Assembly: GCA_030220185.1 (NCBI GenBank)
Contig: JASPKZ010000423.1
Location: forward strand, 1,567,501 to 1,631,500
Direction: 5' to 3'
Source of the DNA: Diploptera punctata
Taxonomy: Eukaryota > Arthropoda > Insecta > Blattodea > Blaberidae
Length of the DNA: 64,000 nucleotides
In this document: positions 1 through 10,050 of the stretch, piece by piece
Position numbering within the stretch: position 1 is the stretch's first letter
Layout: the number at the start of each line of letters is the position of its first letter
Position numbers and translations under genes: made by a program
The notes under the pieces: generated by a model
Database searches by the model: none
Told to the model about the DNA's origin: nothing
The model's input: only the letters and a program-made list of their open reading frames with translations

Positions 1-932
1 GACAATATGGGGCTCCAATTTATTCTGTAGTAGTAGGTCTTCCAAGAAACTCAGCGTCTGAGGTATAGGTATACTAGGAAGAGAGATTTCACATCAAAAG
101 AAATCAAAATCTCTCCATCCTTCAGCTCGATATTCTTGGTTTTCTCAATGAATTCCAACGAATTCTTAACAGCAAAGCCGGGCTGTGGTAGGGGAAGATT
201 ACCAAACTCACAACTCAACCATTTAGAAATATTATAAGTGGGTGCAGATATAGCTGAAACTATAGGTCTAACTAATTTTCCTGGTTTGTGTATTTTTGGG
301 TAAACAGTACAATTTAGGTACCAGAGGATTCGAAATATGCAATTTGCGTTTTAATTCTTTAGTAACCAGATGATTGCACGAATTCACAACATTAGTTACG
401 TCCCTGATCATTTTAGGTAATGGATTTTTATTAACCAACTGGTAAGGACCACCATTAATCATATCATTAACACGATCATAGTAGTCCTGTTTATCCAAGA
501 CAACGACCCTATTCCCCTTTATCAGCTTTCATGTAAAAGCAATCCCTTCTTCTCAAACCTTTAATGACCTCTCTGTTTTGTATATCAGTGCTATTTGATG
601 ATTTCTTAGTAGTAGCCAAATTCTTCGTAACGATCTGTTTGCTAAATTCTCTGATATATTGTTTTGTGGGTTCATTAAAATGTTTGATTGAAGATTCGAT
701 GCCAGCAATAACATTTTCAATTTCAGAATTGTGAACCGGTAAAGCAAATTTTAGGCCTTTATTTAACAACTGCAGTTCTTGGTCATTAAAGGTTTGTGAA
801 GAGAGATTCTCAACAATACTGACCCTATCGGAGCATACCCCGGACCCTCCCCTGCGATCAATAAGTTTTTTCAATTTAATCTGTTGGGAAGAACGTTTTT
901 TTCTGAACCTTAAAATTGATCGATCGAAACAG
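1..932 (-). mobile_element. Inverted partial copy of Penelope-like element PLE-1
   Basis: This stretch is the reverse complement of about 1280-2212, so the same PLE segment lies twice in opposite orientation around a ~347-bp spacer, and the window begins inside the left copy. On the minus strand it encodes the region upstream of the RT with the DKG motif of PLEs and the start of the RT palm. Reading frames are 874-509 and 498-268, broken by one-base indels. Partial copies joined head-to-head or in tandem are typical of Penelope elements. The two arms look nearly identical by eye, so the duplication is recent or was made during integration. A palindromic misassembly is an alternative. Confidence 0.85.
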
Positions 933-959
933 ATTGTGATTTATTAGACTGATTTCAAT

Positions 960-3370
960 ATGATGACTAGGAAATCTGATCACAATCTATACCATAAAAT
1001 AAGTATGAAAATAAGTTTCATTGGTTTGGACATTGCCTTTTTGAAGAATTGTAAAAAAGAATCAGTTTTTCCAAAGTTCATTCAAGTAAATGTGTCAAAA
1101 AATTGTAGAAACAGAGAGAGAATAACCAAATTTACCAAACAAAAGTGGCTAGATTCCGAAATTAAATACCTTTATTCGAAGAGGAGCAGATTGGAAATTC
1201 AATCTTATAAACTATGGAAAACATTAACAGCACATCTTACCGAACTAGAATTTTTAGACTGGTGTGAATTTCAGAGAAATATGTTTCGATCGATCAATTT
1301 TAAGGTTCAGAAAAAAACGTTCTTCCCAACAGATTAAATTGAAAAAACTTATTGATCGCAGGGGAGGGTCCGGGGTATGGCTCCGATAGGGTCAGTATTG
1401 TTGAGAATCTCTCTTCACAAACCTTTAATGACCAAGAACTGCAGTTTGTTAATTAAAGGCCTAAAATTTGCTTTACCGGATCACAATTCTGAAATTGAAA
1501 ATGTTATTGCTGGCATCGAATCTTCAATCAAACATTTTAATGAACCCACAAAACAATATATCAGAGAATTTAGCAAACAGATCGTTACGAAGAATTTGGC
1601 TACTACTAAGAAATCATCAAATAGCACTGATATACAAAACAAGAGAGTCATTAAAGGTTTGAGAAGAAGGGATTGCTTTTACATGAAAGCTGATAAAGGG
1701 AATAGGGTCGTTGTCTTGGATAAACAGGACTACTATGATCGTGTTAATGATATGATTAATGGTGGTCCTTACCAGTTGGTTAATAAAAATCCATTACCTA
1801 AAATGATCAGGGACGTAACTAATGTTGTGAATTCGTGCAATCATCTGGTTACTAAAGAATTAAACGCAAATTGCATATTTCGAATCCTCTGGTACCTAAA
1901 TTGTACTGTTTACCAAAAATACACAAACCAGGAAAATTAGTTAGACCTATAGTTTCAGCTATATCTGCACCCACTTATAATATTTCTAAATGGTTGAGTT
2001 GTGAGTTTGGTAATCTTCCCCTACCACAGCCCGGCTTTGCTGTTAAGAATTCGTTGGAATTCATTGAGAAAACCAAGAATATCGAGCTGAAGGATGGAGA
2101 GATTTTGATTTCTTTTGATGTGAAATCTCTCTTTCCTAGTATACCTATACCTCAGACGCTGAGTTTCTTGGAAGACCTACTACTACAGAATAAATTGGAG
2201 CCCCATATTGTCAATCCAATATATCAAGTTAACGGAACTTTGCATGAATCAGAACATTTTCAATTTAACAATAAGTTTTATGAACAAAAGGAGGGAACGG
2301 CAATGGGTAATTCATTGTCTCCTTTCCTAGCTGATCTTTTTATGAGCAGATTTGAGACGGAGCTTGGGAAGGAATTAGATTACTTTCCAAGGGTCTGGCT
2401 CAGATATGTTGACGACATTTTTGCTATTTTTTGATACCAAAAAATGCAATGTACAGGAATTTGTTGAAATATTAAATGACCGAACTCCCAGCATAAATTT
2501 TACGTATGAAGAGGAAGAGAATGGAAGGCTGCCTTTTTTTAGATATGATAATAATTAGAAACAATTATAGATTGGAATTTGATATTTATAGAAAAAGATA
2601 CCAGTACATTTAGATATATCCCGGCAGATTCTCACCATTGTAATCAACATAAAATGGCCAGTTTCAATTTTTTAGTTCACCGTCTTATCACTTTTCCGTT
2701 AAGTAAAAATAGATATAATAAGGAATTACAAACCATTAAAGATATAGCTAAGTGTAATGGTTTCAATGGAAATATTATTGATAAGTTGATTCGTAAATTT
2801 GAATTTAGAAAACTTGTTATGGATTCTACAGCTTTCCATTCTCCTATTAATAAAGCTAATTTTGCTATTATGCCGTACGTTCCCTCTTTAACTAGAGGTT
2901 TGAACAAGATATTCAAAGGACTAGATACTAAATTGATTTTCACTTCCACTTTGACATTAAATAGTTTACTCGGAAACCCTAAAGATAAAGTCGATTGTAT
3001 AGAGAAATCCGGGATTTATGAAATTGCATGCAATGACTGTGACTTGAAATATGTTGGGCAAACCAGAAGATCCATTTTAACTAGATTTAATGAACATATT
3101 GCCCATTTCAGACTCAACAGAATTGAAAAATGTGGAGTTGCCCAGCATATTTCTGAGTACGGTCACGCTATCAACAAAAGTAATCTTAGGCTGGTTCGTT
3201 CGGTCAGGGATTTCAAATTCCTTAACGTCCTTGAAAGTTTGGAAATTTATAAAAATAAGGATAAAATAATGAACAAAGACAAAGGCCCTATTCCGTACAG
3301 CCCCCTCTTTTCTCTAATTGATAAAAAAGAGGAATTAGTTTTATTATGTTTTACTTTCACTTGTGAATGA
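960..3370 (+). pseudogene. PLE-1: Penelope-like reverse transcriptase plus GIY-YIG endonuclease, frameshifted
   Basis: The domain order is that of an endonuclease-bearing Penelope-like element. An N-terminal basic region (960-1337) is followed by a segment with the DKG motif (1692-1700), then the RT palm (1871-2434) with FDVKSLFPSIP, AMGNSLSP and the catalytic YVDD at 2405-2416, and last a C-terminal part (2579-3370) with a GIY-YIG nuclease: GIY at 3011-3019, YVG at 3050-3058, then conserved R and EH. In living elements this protein reverse-transcribes the element RNA and nicks the target. The copy is broken by at least three frame changes, near 1863, 2425-2435 and 2540, mostly in homopolymers, so decay or sequencing error are both possible. 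The family assignment is firm; an intact product is not supported. Confidence 0.9.
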
Positions 3371-3448
3371 TTGCGTCATGTGACGTAGTTTGTTTTTAAC
3401 TGAATTTGTATCTTTATTTTTTATCTATATTGTCTTCAGTCAATATCT

Positions 3449-3489
3449 GGTCTTGAGAATGACAGCTTGGCTGTAGAAACTAGTTGACC
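3449..3489 (+). ncRNA. Degenerate hammerhead-ribozyme-like fold in the PLE-1 3' region
   Basis: About 80 bases after the PLE-1 stop the sequence can fold as helix I GGTC (3449-3452) with GACC (3486-3489), a core-like TTGAGAA (3453-3459), helix II ACAGC (3462-3466) with GCTGT (3470-3474), GAA (3476-3478), the self-complementary hexamer ACTAGT (3479-3484) as helix III, and one base before helix I closes. Compared with the consensus core CTGATGA, positions 3 and 8 have both changed, from C/G to T/A. Those bases pair in the hammerhead fold, so pairing would be kept. Extra bases flank helix II (T3460, G3461 and A3475). Activity is doubtful; the resemblance to the clearer copies at 4345 and 15664 is the main support. 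Confidence 0.4.
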
Positions 3490-3576
3490 ATTTTAAACAT
3501 TTATTGGTGAAATGGGCATATTGACTGTATATATATTTTAATATTGTATCACCAAGAAGATCAATTGTGTACTAAA

Positions 3577-3681
3577 TGATATTAACATCCCTGTCATAAG
3601 TAATTTTAACTCAACTGATATTAACATCCCTGTCATAAGATATATTTTAACTCAACTGATATTAACATCCCTGTCATAAGT
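3577..3681 (+). repeat. Three tandem ~40-bp repeats in the PLE-1 3' region
   Basis: A 23-base core (beginning TGATATTAACATCC and ending GTCATAAG) occurs at 3578, 3617 and 3658, separated by short AT-rich linkers. It follows the PLE-1 stop and hammerhead-like fold, so it is probably part of the element's untranslated region. No function is visible. Confidence 0.85.
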
Positions 3682-3806
3682 AATTTTACTTGGACTTCAC
3701 CACCCGTATCTAAAGGCAGTGAATTGTTTGTAGATAATTAAAAACCTTGGTTCATATTCTTACTTCTTGGACCATGACATTCCCGGATGAGTGAATAGCT
3801 TAATAC

Positions 3807-4390
3807 CAATGAAAATAACAATAAATGGATAACTCTCACGTACACTGGTAAAGAAACATTAAAATTAGCCAACGCACTAAAAAAATTCGATAAGGATATA
3901 AATATATCCTACAGAACTGATAACAAATTAAACAATTTAATAAACAACAACATCGAAGAAATAGACGAATTCAACAATAAAGCCATCTACAAATTAACAT
4001 GTACAGACTGCAATAAATTCTACTTTGGGAAAACTAACAGAAGCTTCAACAATAGATTCAAGGAACATTTCAGAGATTTCATTTATAATGGAGGAAAATC
4101 AAGTTACGCAAAACGTAATTCAGGCTGGACACCGTATGCATAACATCGATAACACCCTCACAATAGTACATAGACAAAACATTCCAACGAGAATAAATAT
4201 ACTGGAGGAAATCGCAATCCTAAGAGAAATCAACAACAATCTGATTCTCAATGAATACACACCCAGTCCACACAATCCTCTGTACAAAATTATCACAACC
4301 AAGTCAGTGCCTCAACAAGGGTCAACAAGAACGGACCTAATGCATTCTGCTGATGATGGGACTAGTCCCGAAAGGCCTACAGAGTTTTAA
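3807..4390 (+). pseudogene. PLE-2: 3' fragment of a second Penelope-like element (GIY-YIG domain)
   Basis: Reading starts near 3807 with the pre-nuclease segment (KWITLTYTGKE), followed by AIYKLTCTDC, then YFGKT and the R...EH of a GIY-YIG nuclease at about 3990-4075. The frame is then lost near 4095-4110 and continues one frame over with the expected C-terminal helix (NILEEIAILRE). The RT domain is missing, so this is a 5'-truncated copy abutting the PLE-1 tail. It differs clearly in sequence from PLE-1 and PLE-3 and so is a separate family. The fragment ends in a hammerhead-like fold at 4345-4384. Confidence 0.8.
4345..4384 (+). ncRNA. Hammerhead-ribozyme-like fold at the PLE-2 tail
   Basis: All parts of a compact type I hammerhead are present in order: helix I TTCTG (4345-4349) with CAGAG (4380-4384), invariant core CTGATGA (4350-4356), helix II GGGAC (4358-4362) with GTCCC (4365-4369), GAA (4370-4372), helix III made by the palindrome AGGCCT (4373-4378), and A4379 at the expected cleavage position after a U. 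One extra base (T4357) sits between the core and helix II. Because helix III has no loop, two molecules would have to pair. Penelope-like elements are known to carry short-helix-III hammerheads. That it is a fold is seen; that it cleaves is inferred. Confidence 0.6.
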
Positions 4391-4604
4391 AATAACTAAA
4401 GTTGAGGAGACGGACCCAGAAGATAACTATTTTATAGTTTTTAACCGTACATTATATTATTGTTAATGCCAAGGCAACCTCCGAGACATCACGATTAATT
4501 AAGATCGGACATATCAGCCACTCACACTTTCGTACGAAGGAAGGCGAAAAGATGTTGATGATTATGATACCAAATTATGTTCCGGGACCGTTTCAATTTT
4601 AAGG

Positions 4605-4720
4605 ATACAGTCATTCGTCTTACAGGTGAAGAAAATCTTCACCCTGGAAACATTTCCCGACAGGGAATCAAACTGGAGCCCGCTGGGTACGAGGCAATGA
4701 CGTTACCCCGAAACACCGCA
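4605..4720 (-). mobile_element. SINE-1-related fragment
   Basis: On the minus strand this matches the tRNA-related head and the following G/T-rich body of the SINE-1 family seen complete at 41519-41859: a B-box-like stretch, then the segment that in SINE-1 reads TCACCTGTAAGAC. It is diverged and truncated. Confidence 0.6.
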
Positions 4721-4845
4721 TCGGTCCCATACTGGCCAGAATGTCATGAGAATATTTATTTCCCTACAGAGACTCGAACCAGCACATGTCCCTAGCTGTG
4801 TATCAAGACATGCCAACTTAGGGCATAACCGCTCTGTTAAAACAT
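4721..4845 (-). mobile_element. SINE-3 head fragment
   Basis: On the minus strand it carries the same tRNA-like head and the segment with TCTCATG and CAGCCAGTAT-like sequence as the longer copy at 9735-10050. It directly abuts the SINE-1-related piece. Only the head half is kept. Confidence 0.6.
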
Positions 4846-4905
4846 AGGAGGTATAAGGACTAAGTGGCCCTATAAACTGATTAAATCATTGGATTTGTGG
4901 AAATC

Positions 4906-5436
4906 GGAGGTTCATGGCCGCGCGGACATAAGTTCTTCATAAATTCCTATCCTCAGTTATTGTTTTTTTTTCAATCATTCCCTGTATAATTTACCTCATT
5001 AAAATAATAGTTAATGTTATTCTTTCACTTCAATCTTGGCCTAACTACTGGACGCTTTCCTTCTGATTTCCCTTCTAAAGTATACATGTCCCTCTTTCAT
5101 TCCACAATCGTGTCCATCGCAGTTTTAGATACTTAATTATTCTTATTACAACTGATTTCCTATAAGGATGGTCCAGCTCACTATTACGTAGTTTTCTCAA
5201 TTCACTTTTTTGTTCGTCTCGGCTTGGTCCAAAAGGTTTTCTAAGAACTTTATTATCAGACACTCGTAATATTTTTCTCCTCCCTTAACGTAAGAGTCCA
5301 TGTTTCGGATTCATATAATGTATATAAATGGAAGAATAACACTTTTACTTTTTTTAGTTCAACGTTTTTTGAAGAAAAATTGGGATATCACGAGTCTCTC
5401 ATATATGTAATAGCTTGTGTTTGAAGAATTAAGCCT
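4906..5436 (-). mobile_element. LINE-A 3' end, copy 1
   Basis: Minus-strand remnant of the C-terminal part of the LINE-A protein: a segment related to KSRRLRWAGH, WKL and VGRPRMRWEN, ending with the family's conserved 3' terminus (which on the other copies reads GTCCGCGCGGCCATGAACC and then a short GTAA repeat). It contains several frameshifts and stops. LINE-A looks like an RTE-type non-LTR retrotransposon: a GRP-rich tail after the RT, a very short 3' UTR and a simple-repeat terminus. Confidence 0.8.
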
Positions 5437-5817
5437 ATGATCAAATTATTACTGCGCCTCATAACTTCTCCTTCTTCTTCATCCAGTGGAGACAAGGTGT
5501 CTGTTCATCTTCAATGTATTGCATCAATTGTTTCTTTCCATCTCTTCGGGCGTCCAATATTTATTTTGCCAGTTGGGAATGTATCCCTAGTTGTTTTAAC
5601 TCTTCTATTTAATATGTACATTCCTTTCATTCCTTCTATTGTTTTGTGCTGGCTGTAGCATTATTATCGCATATACTAATTAATTATTACACTGTTTAGC
5701 CAATAGCATAAAATCCATATGTATATTAAAGTATTGAATTAACAATCAGAATATATTTATATTATATTATGAAAGGAAATTGCGTACTGGACACTCTAAT
5801 ATATAATAATAATTACA
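5437..5817. other. AT-rich DNA, nothing recognised
   Basis: I see no coding frame with family resemblance, no tRNA-like head and no terminal repeats. A 73-codon frame at 5437-5658 is low-complexity and hydrophobic and is probably chance. Confidence 0.5.
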
Positions 5818-6275
5818 TGTGGATATTCAAGTTGAAACAGGCAGGGGCGTTGAGTTTGGATAATATTACTCACCATCCCCCAGTCTAATACAGGGGCGTC
5901 GAGTCAAGATAAGATTACTCTCCATCCCCTAGTTGAATACAGTAAGATAACATGGCTGGAAAATTCCAGTCTTCATACGTAACTTTAGAAGCGATATGTC
6001 CTTATTTGGAAATGAGGGTGATACATTCCAACTCAGCGTCCATGCCACGCCCGCTTATCAGAGGTTTCATAACGGCTGATGCCCTTGGCATCAGGGCTTA
6101 TTCTTCATGGTTCCGACCTCGTCTCTATGACAGTTAGAGGCACAATATTGTAACTTTTTAATCATCGTCTTTAATAAATATATTAAATAAAGTTCTGCAT
6201 TCACTGGAGTTCTTGGACTCACAACGAATCCTACCTTCAAAATGTCTGATCTACCCGAGGGCCAGGTCACGACAG
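5818..6275 (+). other. Possible solo LTR or other regulatory repeat with a 49-bp tandem duplication
   Basis: Two imperfect 49-bp units starting CAGGGGCG lie at 5842-5890 and 5891-5939. About 280 bases on there is AATAAA-type sequence (6171-6193) followed by a GC-richer stretch and a short tail ending CACGACAG. That order (repeats, polyadenylation-like signal, short tail) resembles a solo LTR. I could not find a target-site duplication or a second copy, so this is tentative. Confidence 0.25.
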
Positions 6276-6536
6276 TTTATCCAATTTGAAATTTGTTCTA
6301 TTTGTAAATTTTCTCCTATCACTTCTAATGTGATCTCTTAATATTATGTTTTCTATTATTCTCAGAACTTTCATTTCAGATGCTTCCAGTAGGCATCGAG
6401 TATCACTTGTTTCTGGTATAGTTTCTACTGTATATGTACAAAGTGGTCTGATTACCGATTTATATATTTTAGTTTTAGTATCTTTTCTTATATATTTATT
6501 TTTCCAAATGATTTCTTTTAAACATTTTCCATACAT
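6262..6536 (-). pseudogene. LINE-D reverse transcriptase C-terminal fragment
   Basis: The minus-strand frame contains DIIWKNKY-like residues (EIIWKNKYI), KIYKSVIRPLCTY and TSDTR...EMKVLRIIE. This is the typical post-palm segment of non-LTR RTs in which the thumb motif KxxxYxxxxRPxxxY leads to EMxxLRxI. It differs from LINE-A, LINE-B and LINE-C, so it is another family. It is truncated at both ends and abuts a LINE-A piece. Confidence 0.7.
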
Positions 6537-6722
6537 CCATATCCTGAGCTAATGTTTTCCAAACATTGCCTGTATAATCTACTTCCCTCAAATCACAGTT
6601 AATGTAATTCTCTCACCTCATTCTTGGCCTACCAACTGGGCGTTTTCCCTCTGGTTTTTCTACAAGAAGCTTCCATGCACGTCTTTCAATCCCCATTCGT
6701 GCTGCATGTCCTGCCTTTGGCA
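6537..6722 (-). mobile_element. LINE-A fragment, copy 2, left part
   Basis: On the minus strand this reads from the GHAAR-like segment through WKLLVEKPEGKRPVGRPRMR to the 'LREVDYTGN' region of LINE-A, as in the better copy at 39590-40505. The 3' terminal 50 bases are missing. Confidence 0.75.
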
Positions 6723-7021
6723 TGGATTCCCTGAAGTAGTCCACGCCCGGAGAACCGATTGGGGACTATTTTACCTCCGGAAAATTGTACCACAGTGGAA
6801 CCCATGTCCGCGTTTCTTGACGGTTGTACTTTTACGATGAAATATCGTCACTCTTTCGACCAAGGTACTTTTTTCGCCTGGCTTACCACCTTCCACCAGT
6901 CCGGCATGGGTAACCCTATCGGCAGCAATGCTACCACCGGCATAGCTCTGGGGATCATTTAAGCACGCAAGCCACTCCACCACTATAAGGTAAAGATACC
7001 ATGGAGGGATTGGGTCTCATA
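6723..7021. mobile_element. Unidentified GC-rich segment within LINE-A
   Basis: About 300 bp, richer in GC than its surroundings, separates two parts of one LINE-A copy. Both strands are open for about 70 codons (6759-6962 plus, 6771-6983 minus). The minus frame (with YAGGSIAADRVTHAG) looks protein-like, but I cannot name a family. About 370 bp of LINE-A sequence is missing at the junction, so this is not a clean insertion. Confidence 0.4.
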
Positions 7022-7128
7022 TCGATTTTTAATTATTGTTCCTAAATATTTTAATGCAGCCACTTCTGCAAAAGTTCCCTCGTTTTTAATTAACTGTCCA
7101 TTTCCATTAGGCTATATAATATTTTCTA
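7022..7128 (-). mobile_element. LINE-A fragment, copy 2, right part
   Basis: Minus-strand match to the segment just after the RT catalytic motif of LINE-A (NGQL..NEG.F.EVA..KYLGT..). It ends where a SINE-1 copy begins. Confidence 0.7.
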
Positions 7129-7330
7129 CGCTCCACCGCTTTGGTCTCGAGTAGCGTGCTGCCTTGTCATGCAGTGGGCCCGGGTTCGAATCCCCGATCA
7201 GGACAGTTTTTCTGGGTGAGGTTTTTATCGGGGATTTTCCTCAGCTGTAAGACAAATGTCAGGAAAACTTTAAGGCGCAAACAGTCCCCGAAGTCATATG
7301 GCCATCCCAATCATCATCATTCATATTCAT
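7129..7330 (+). mobile_element. SINE-1, 3'-truncated
   Basis: tRNA-derived head with the B box GGTTCGAATCC near 7183-7193, then the family body (TTTCTGGGTGAGGTTTTTATCGG is recognisable in all copies) down to the ATGGCCATC-(ATC)n segment. The distal third, present at 41519-41859, is lost. Confidence 0.85.
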
Positions 7331-8127
7331 CTTAGATTAAGCTTAGGGTTAGGGACTCTCCTGGCGGACCACTATCATCATCATCACTCATCACATAATC
7401 GGGGCAATGTAACCCTGCCTTCCAGGCGGCCAAACCTCAGAAGTGGGTTACAAGTACGCCATGCGAGAAGAGAACACCAGGAATGTCGAAAGACAACCTG
7501 GGGCATTTGCAAAAAAAATATTTTTTTTGTTTCTACGTGTGACCCTTTAGAGTCTGTGTTTGAAGAGCCCTGCTATAAAGCGTTAGATTCACCTAAATCC
7601 GGAGAGCAGCACCTCTTCAACGTTTAGAAATCTCTCATCAAACTGAGAAGCTCAATTCAGCGAACGCGGGAAACGTGTTGTAGAATTAATTATATGTCCT
7701 ATCATTGTATATACTCTTGCATACAGATTTAAGTCTCAGAATCTCATTTTACTCCCAATTCAGATCCAACGAATTAAAAGCAGATTGCTTACCTAACGTT
7801 TTCAACGCGTCATAAAATTTTACGTAATTGCAATTAAAATTATCATACTTGAAATTTAATTAAGGTCTAATAAATATTATATTGCGGTTTTATATTATGT
7901 GCCATTTACTTGCAATGGATAAAGCTCTGTAAAATGCGTTGTGTGAATAACATTTTAGGATGATTTTAATAGAAGGCAAAACATAATATAATTCACATAA
8001 TTACAAGCAAGTGTATGAACAAGTAAATAATTGTAACTTTTAGAATAAACAGTAGCACCGAAGGGTAATAAAAATGTTTACGAGTAAAAATGAATAAATT
8101 GTAACGATTTTACGGTACGATTACAAT
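7331..8127. other. Mixed intergenic DNA, no gene recognised
   Basis: 7331-7510 is a moderately GC-rich stretch with a 109-codon frame (7298-7627) of no recognisable family; it may be another repeat. 7630-8127 is AT-rich and featureless. A short TTAGGGTTAGGG at about 7342 is only two units and is not telomeric. Confidence 0.5.
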
Positions 8128-9494
8128 ATAATATATAAAAATGAATGTTTTGATTGTTTGTTTGAATGTTCCTACATTATGCGCGGCTACACCGTTGATC
8201 CGATTGTGATGGTGCTTTTTGCAAAATGTTCAGGAGATTCTCGGGATGAACATAGGCTATAAGAGAGTTGTGATACGTAACTCCTACATCCTTAAAAATC
8301 GCCCTTTTTAGTGGGAAGCGTGAAAAAAGTAGCTCTTTGGACGCTTAAATGGCTTACGCTGCCTAAACCATAACAAATATACAACATTAATGTACACAGA
8401 ATTGAATATCTCAACAAACTCTACAAAAACGTCCGCGACAGCATACGTTTATCTCTTACGGATAACTCACAATAACCATTTTTGTCTTGCATTGATGCTA
8501 AGAAGATCGAGACAAGTACGTAGATTCCTGAACATACAAGCACAGCAGCATTTGGCGGGTATTATTTTACGGATAACTCACAATAACGAATTTTGTCTTT
8601 TAGCTCATTTATGCCAAAAAGATCGACATACGTAGATTCCCGGGAAACACCGGGTAATCAGCACGGAGAATCTTAAAATAATTACAATATACATTTATAA
8701 CTATTTTTCATTTTATTTATTCAACTAATAATAAGAAGTACATTAATTTTTGTCTTGCAGCTCATTTATACCAAGAAGTTCGCGATGATCGGCCGCGGTG
8801 GACTAGTGGTTGTGCTCCTTGCCTCTGGTCCCGAGGGTCGCGGGTTCAAACCCGGCCGTAGTCGATGGATTTTTAGGACGGAAAAATCCAAGGAGCAAGT
8901 CCTCTGGGAGGGACTTAAGCCGTGGGTCCCGAATCTGAAGATTTTCAGGCTCGTAAAAGATCCTTAAGCCTGAATGAAAATGCCTCTAAGCAAAATTTAC
9001 CGAATTTTCCCGTTCTAATACTACCTTTGTTTCCTATATGTCAGTATGAGGCGGAACACTGACAACGGACCACTCAAATGATATCTATACCAAAACAAGT
9101 GTAACTAAATTAGTATGGTTCAAATTCTTCCCTGTAAGGGGAGAGCGCCTAAATCTCCGTTAAGGGAAACATGGGCTTACAAGAAGAAGATCGGGATGAG
9201 TGGGTTCCCGGACTACGTCGTGTAAACAGCACGTGGTATTAAAAAATAATTACCATATAAATGTTTCCATCTACTTATTTAACTAAACATAAAGCACATT
9301 AATTTTCGTATTTCAGCTATTTATGTCAAGAAGATCGGGATGAGTAGATTCCCGGGCAACGCCAGGTAATCAGCACGGTGTATCTAAAAAATATAAATTT
9401 ATAATTATTTGTCCTTTTACTGATTCAACTAAACATAAAATCACATTAATTGTCATGTATTTAGGCGTAGCAGCGCACGGCGGGTATTAGATAG
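8128..9494 (+). mobile_element. Helitron-like non-autonomous element, disrupted
   Basis: The left edge has the ATATATAAAAATGAATGTTTTG-type start common in insect Helitron-like elements. The interior repeats a module containing ATCGGGATGAGTRGATTCCCGG (8610-8650, 9190-9215, 9330-9360). The right edge has the usual GTAGCAGCGC...GGGTATTAG terminal motif, but ends in ATAG instead of CTAG. There is no Rep/helicase coding. SINE-2 lies inside it. Confidence 0.55.
8791..9182 (+). mobile_element. SINE-2, near full length
   Basis: tRNA-derived head: an A-box-like GGTGGACTAGTGG and a strong B box GGGTTCAAACCC close to 8840, followed by a ~320-bp body with GGGAGGGACTTAAGCCGTGG and a 3' part with TGTAACTAAATTAGTATGG. 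Other truncated copies are at 17775-17935, 18985-19090, 46420-46712 and 61665-61800. It interrupts a repeated module of the Helitron-like element; AAGAAG flanks both sides, but a long exact duplication is not visible. Confidence 0.8.
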
Positions 9495-9734
9495 TACTAT
9501 AATAAAACTTGTAAAATTAGCCACCTTTGAAAGTTGACCAACTTCCAAAGCTGAGCAAATTTCTATGGAATCGAAAAGTCCCTATTATATTTTACGTTTG
9601 TCCAATTTTGATTCAATCCGCATGTCTTGAAAGTGAGGCAAATATTTTGAAATTCAGTGCTATTAGTTTTTAATAACTGGGTAATATCCGGCGTGCGATG
9701 CTAACGCCTTTTGCTCCAAGCGCGCAGACATAAA

Positions 9735-10050
9735 AGACCCTTGGCCTACCAGCCGGCTGCTGGCCTTACGTCTACAAGTTTTAATCACAGAGGTAAACGA
9801 TCATAAGTCAGTGTAGGGGTGACATGTGGTCAGCATGTCGGGTCCCCCAGCCATTACAGCTCGTCTTTCCAATCTGGAGTCTCTACTTACTGTAGCTACC
9901 CAAATGCCTCACGATGCTGGGTGCGCACCGGTCTATACTGGCTGAAATTCCATGAGAAAATGTCTTTCCCCATGGGGACTCCAACCAGTCCCGTAGCTCT
10001 GCGCCAAGGCATCTTGCCTTTACCACTCGGCTACGGTGTGGGATGCTGCT
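9735..10050 (-). mobile_element. SINE-3, longest copy
   Basis: Read on the minus strand it begins with a tRNA-like head (GTAGCCGAGTGGTAAAGGCA, an A-box-like stretch) and contains GACTGGTTGGAGTCC as a weak B-box region. The body includes TGCTGACCACATGTCACCCC and ends CAGCAGCCGGCTGGTAGGCC. Shorter copies are at 4721-4845 and 38404-38625. Confidence 0.7.

Noticed and set aside
7340..7356. Telomere-like TTAGGGTTAGGG
   Set aside because: Only two units, inside a mixed repeat, and the insect telomere motif is TTAGG; chance is enough.
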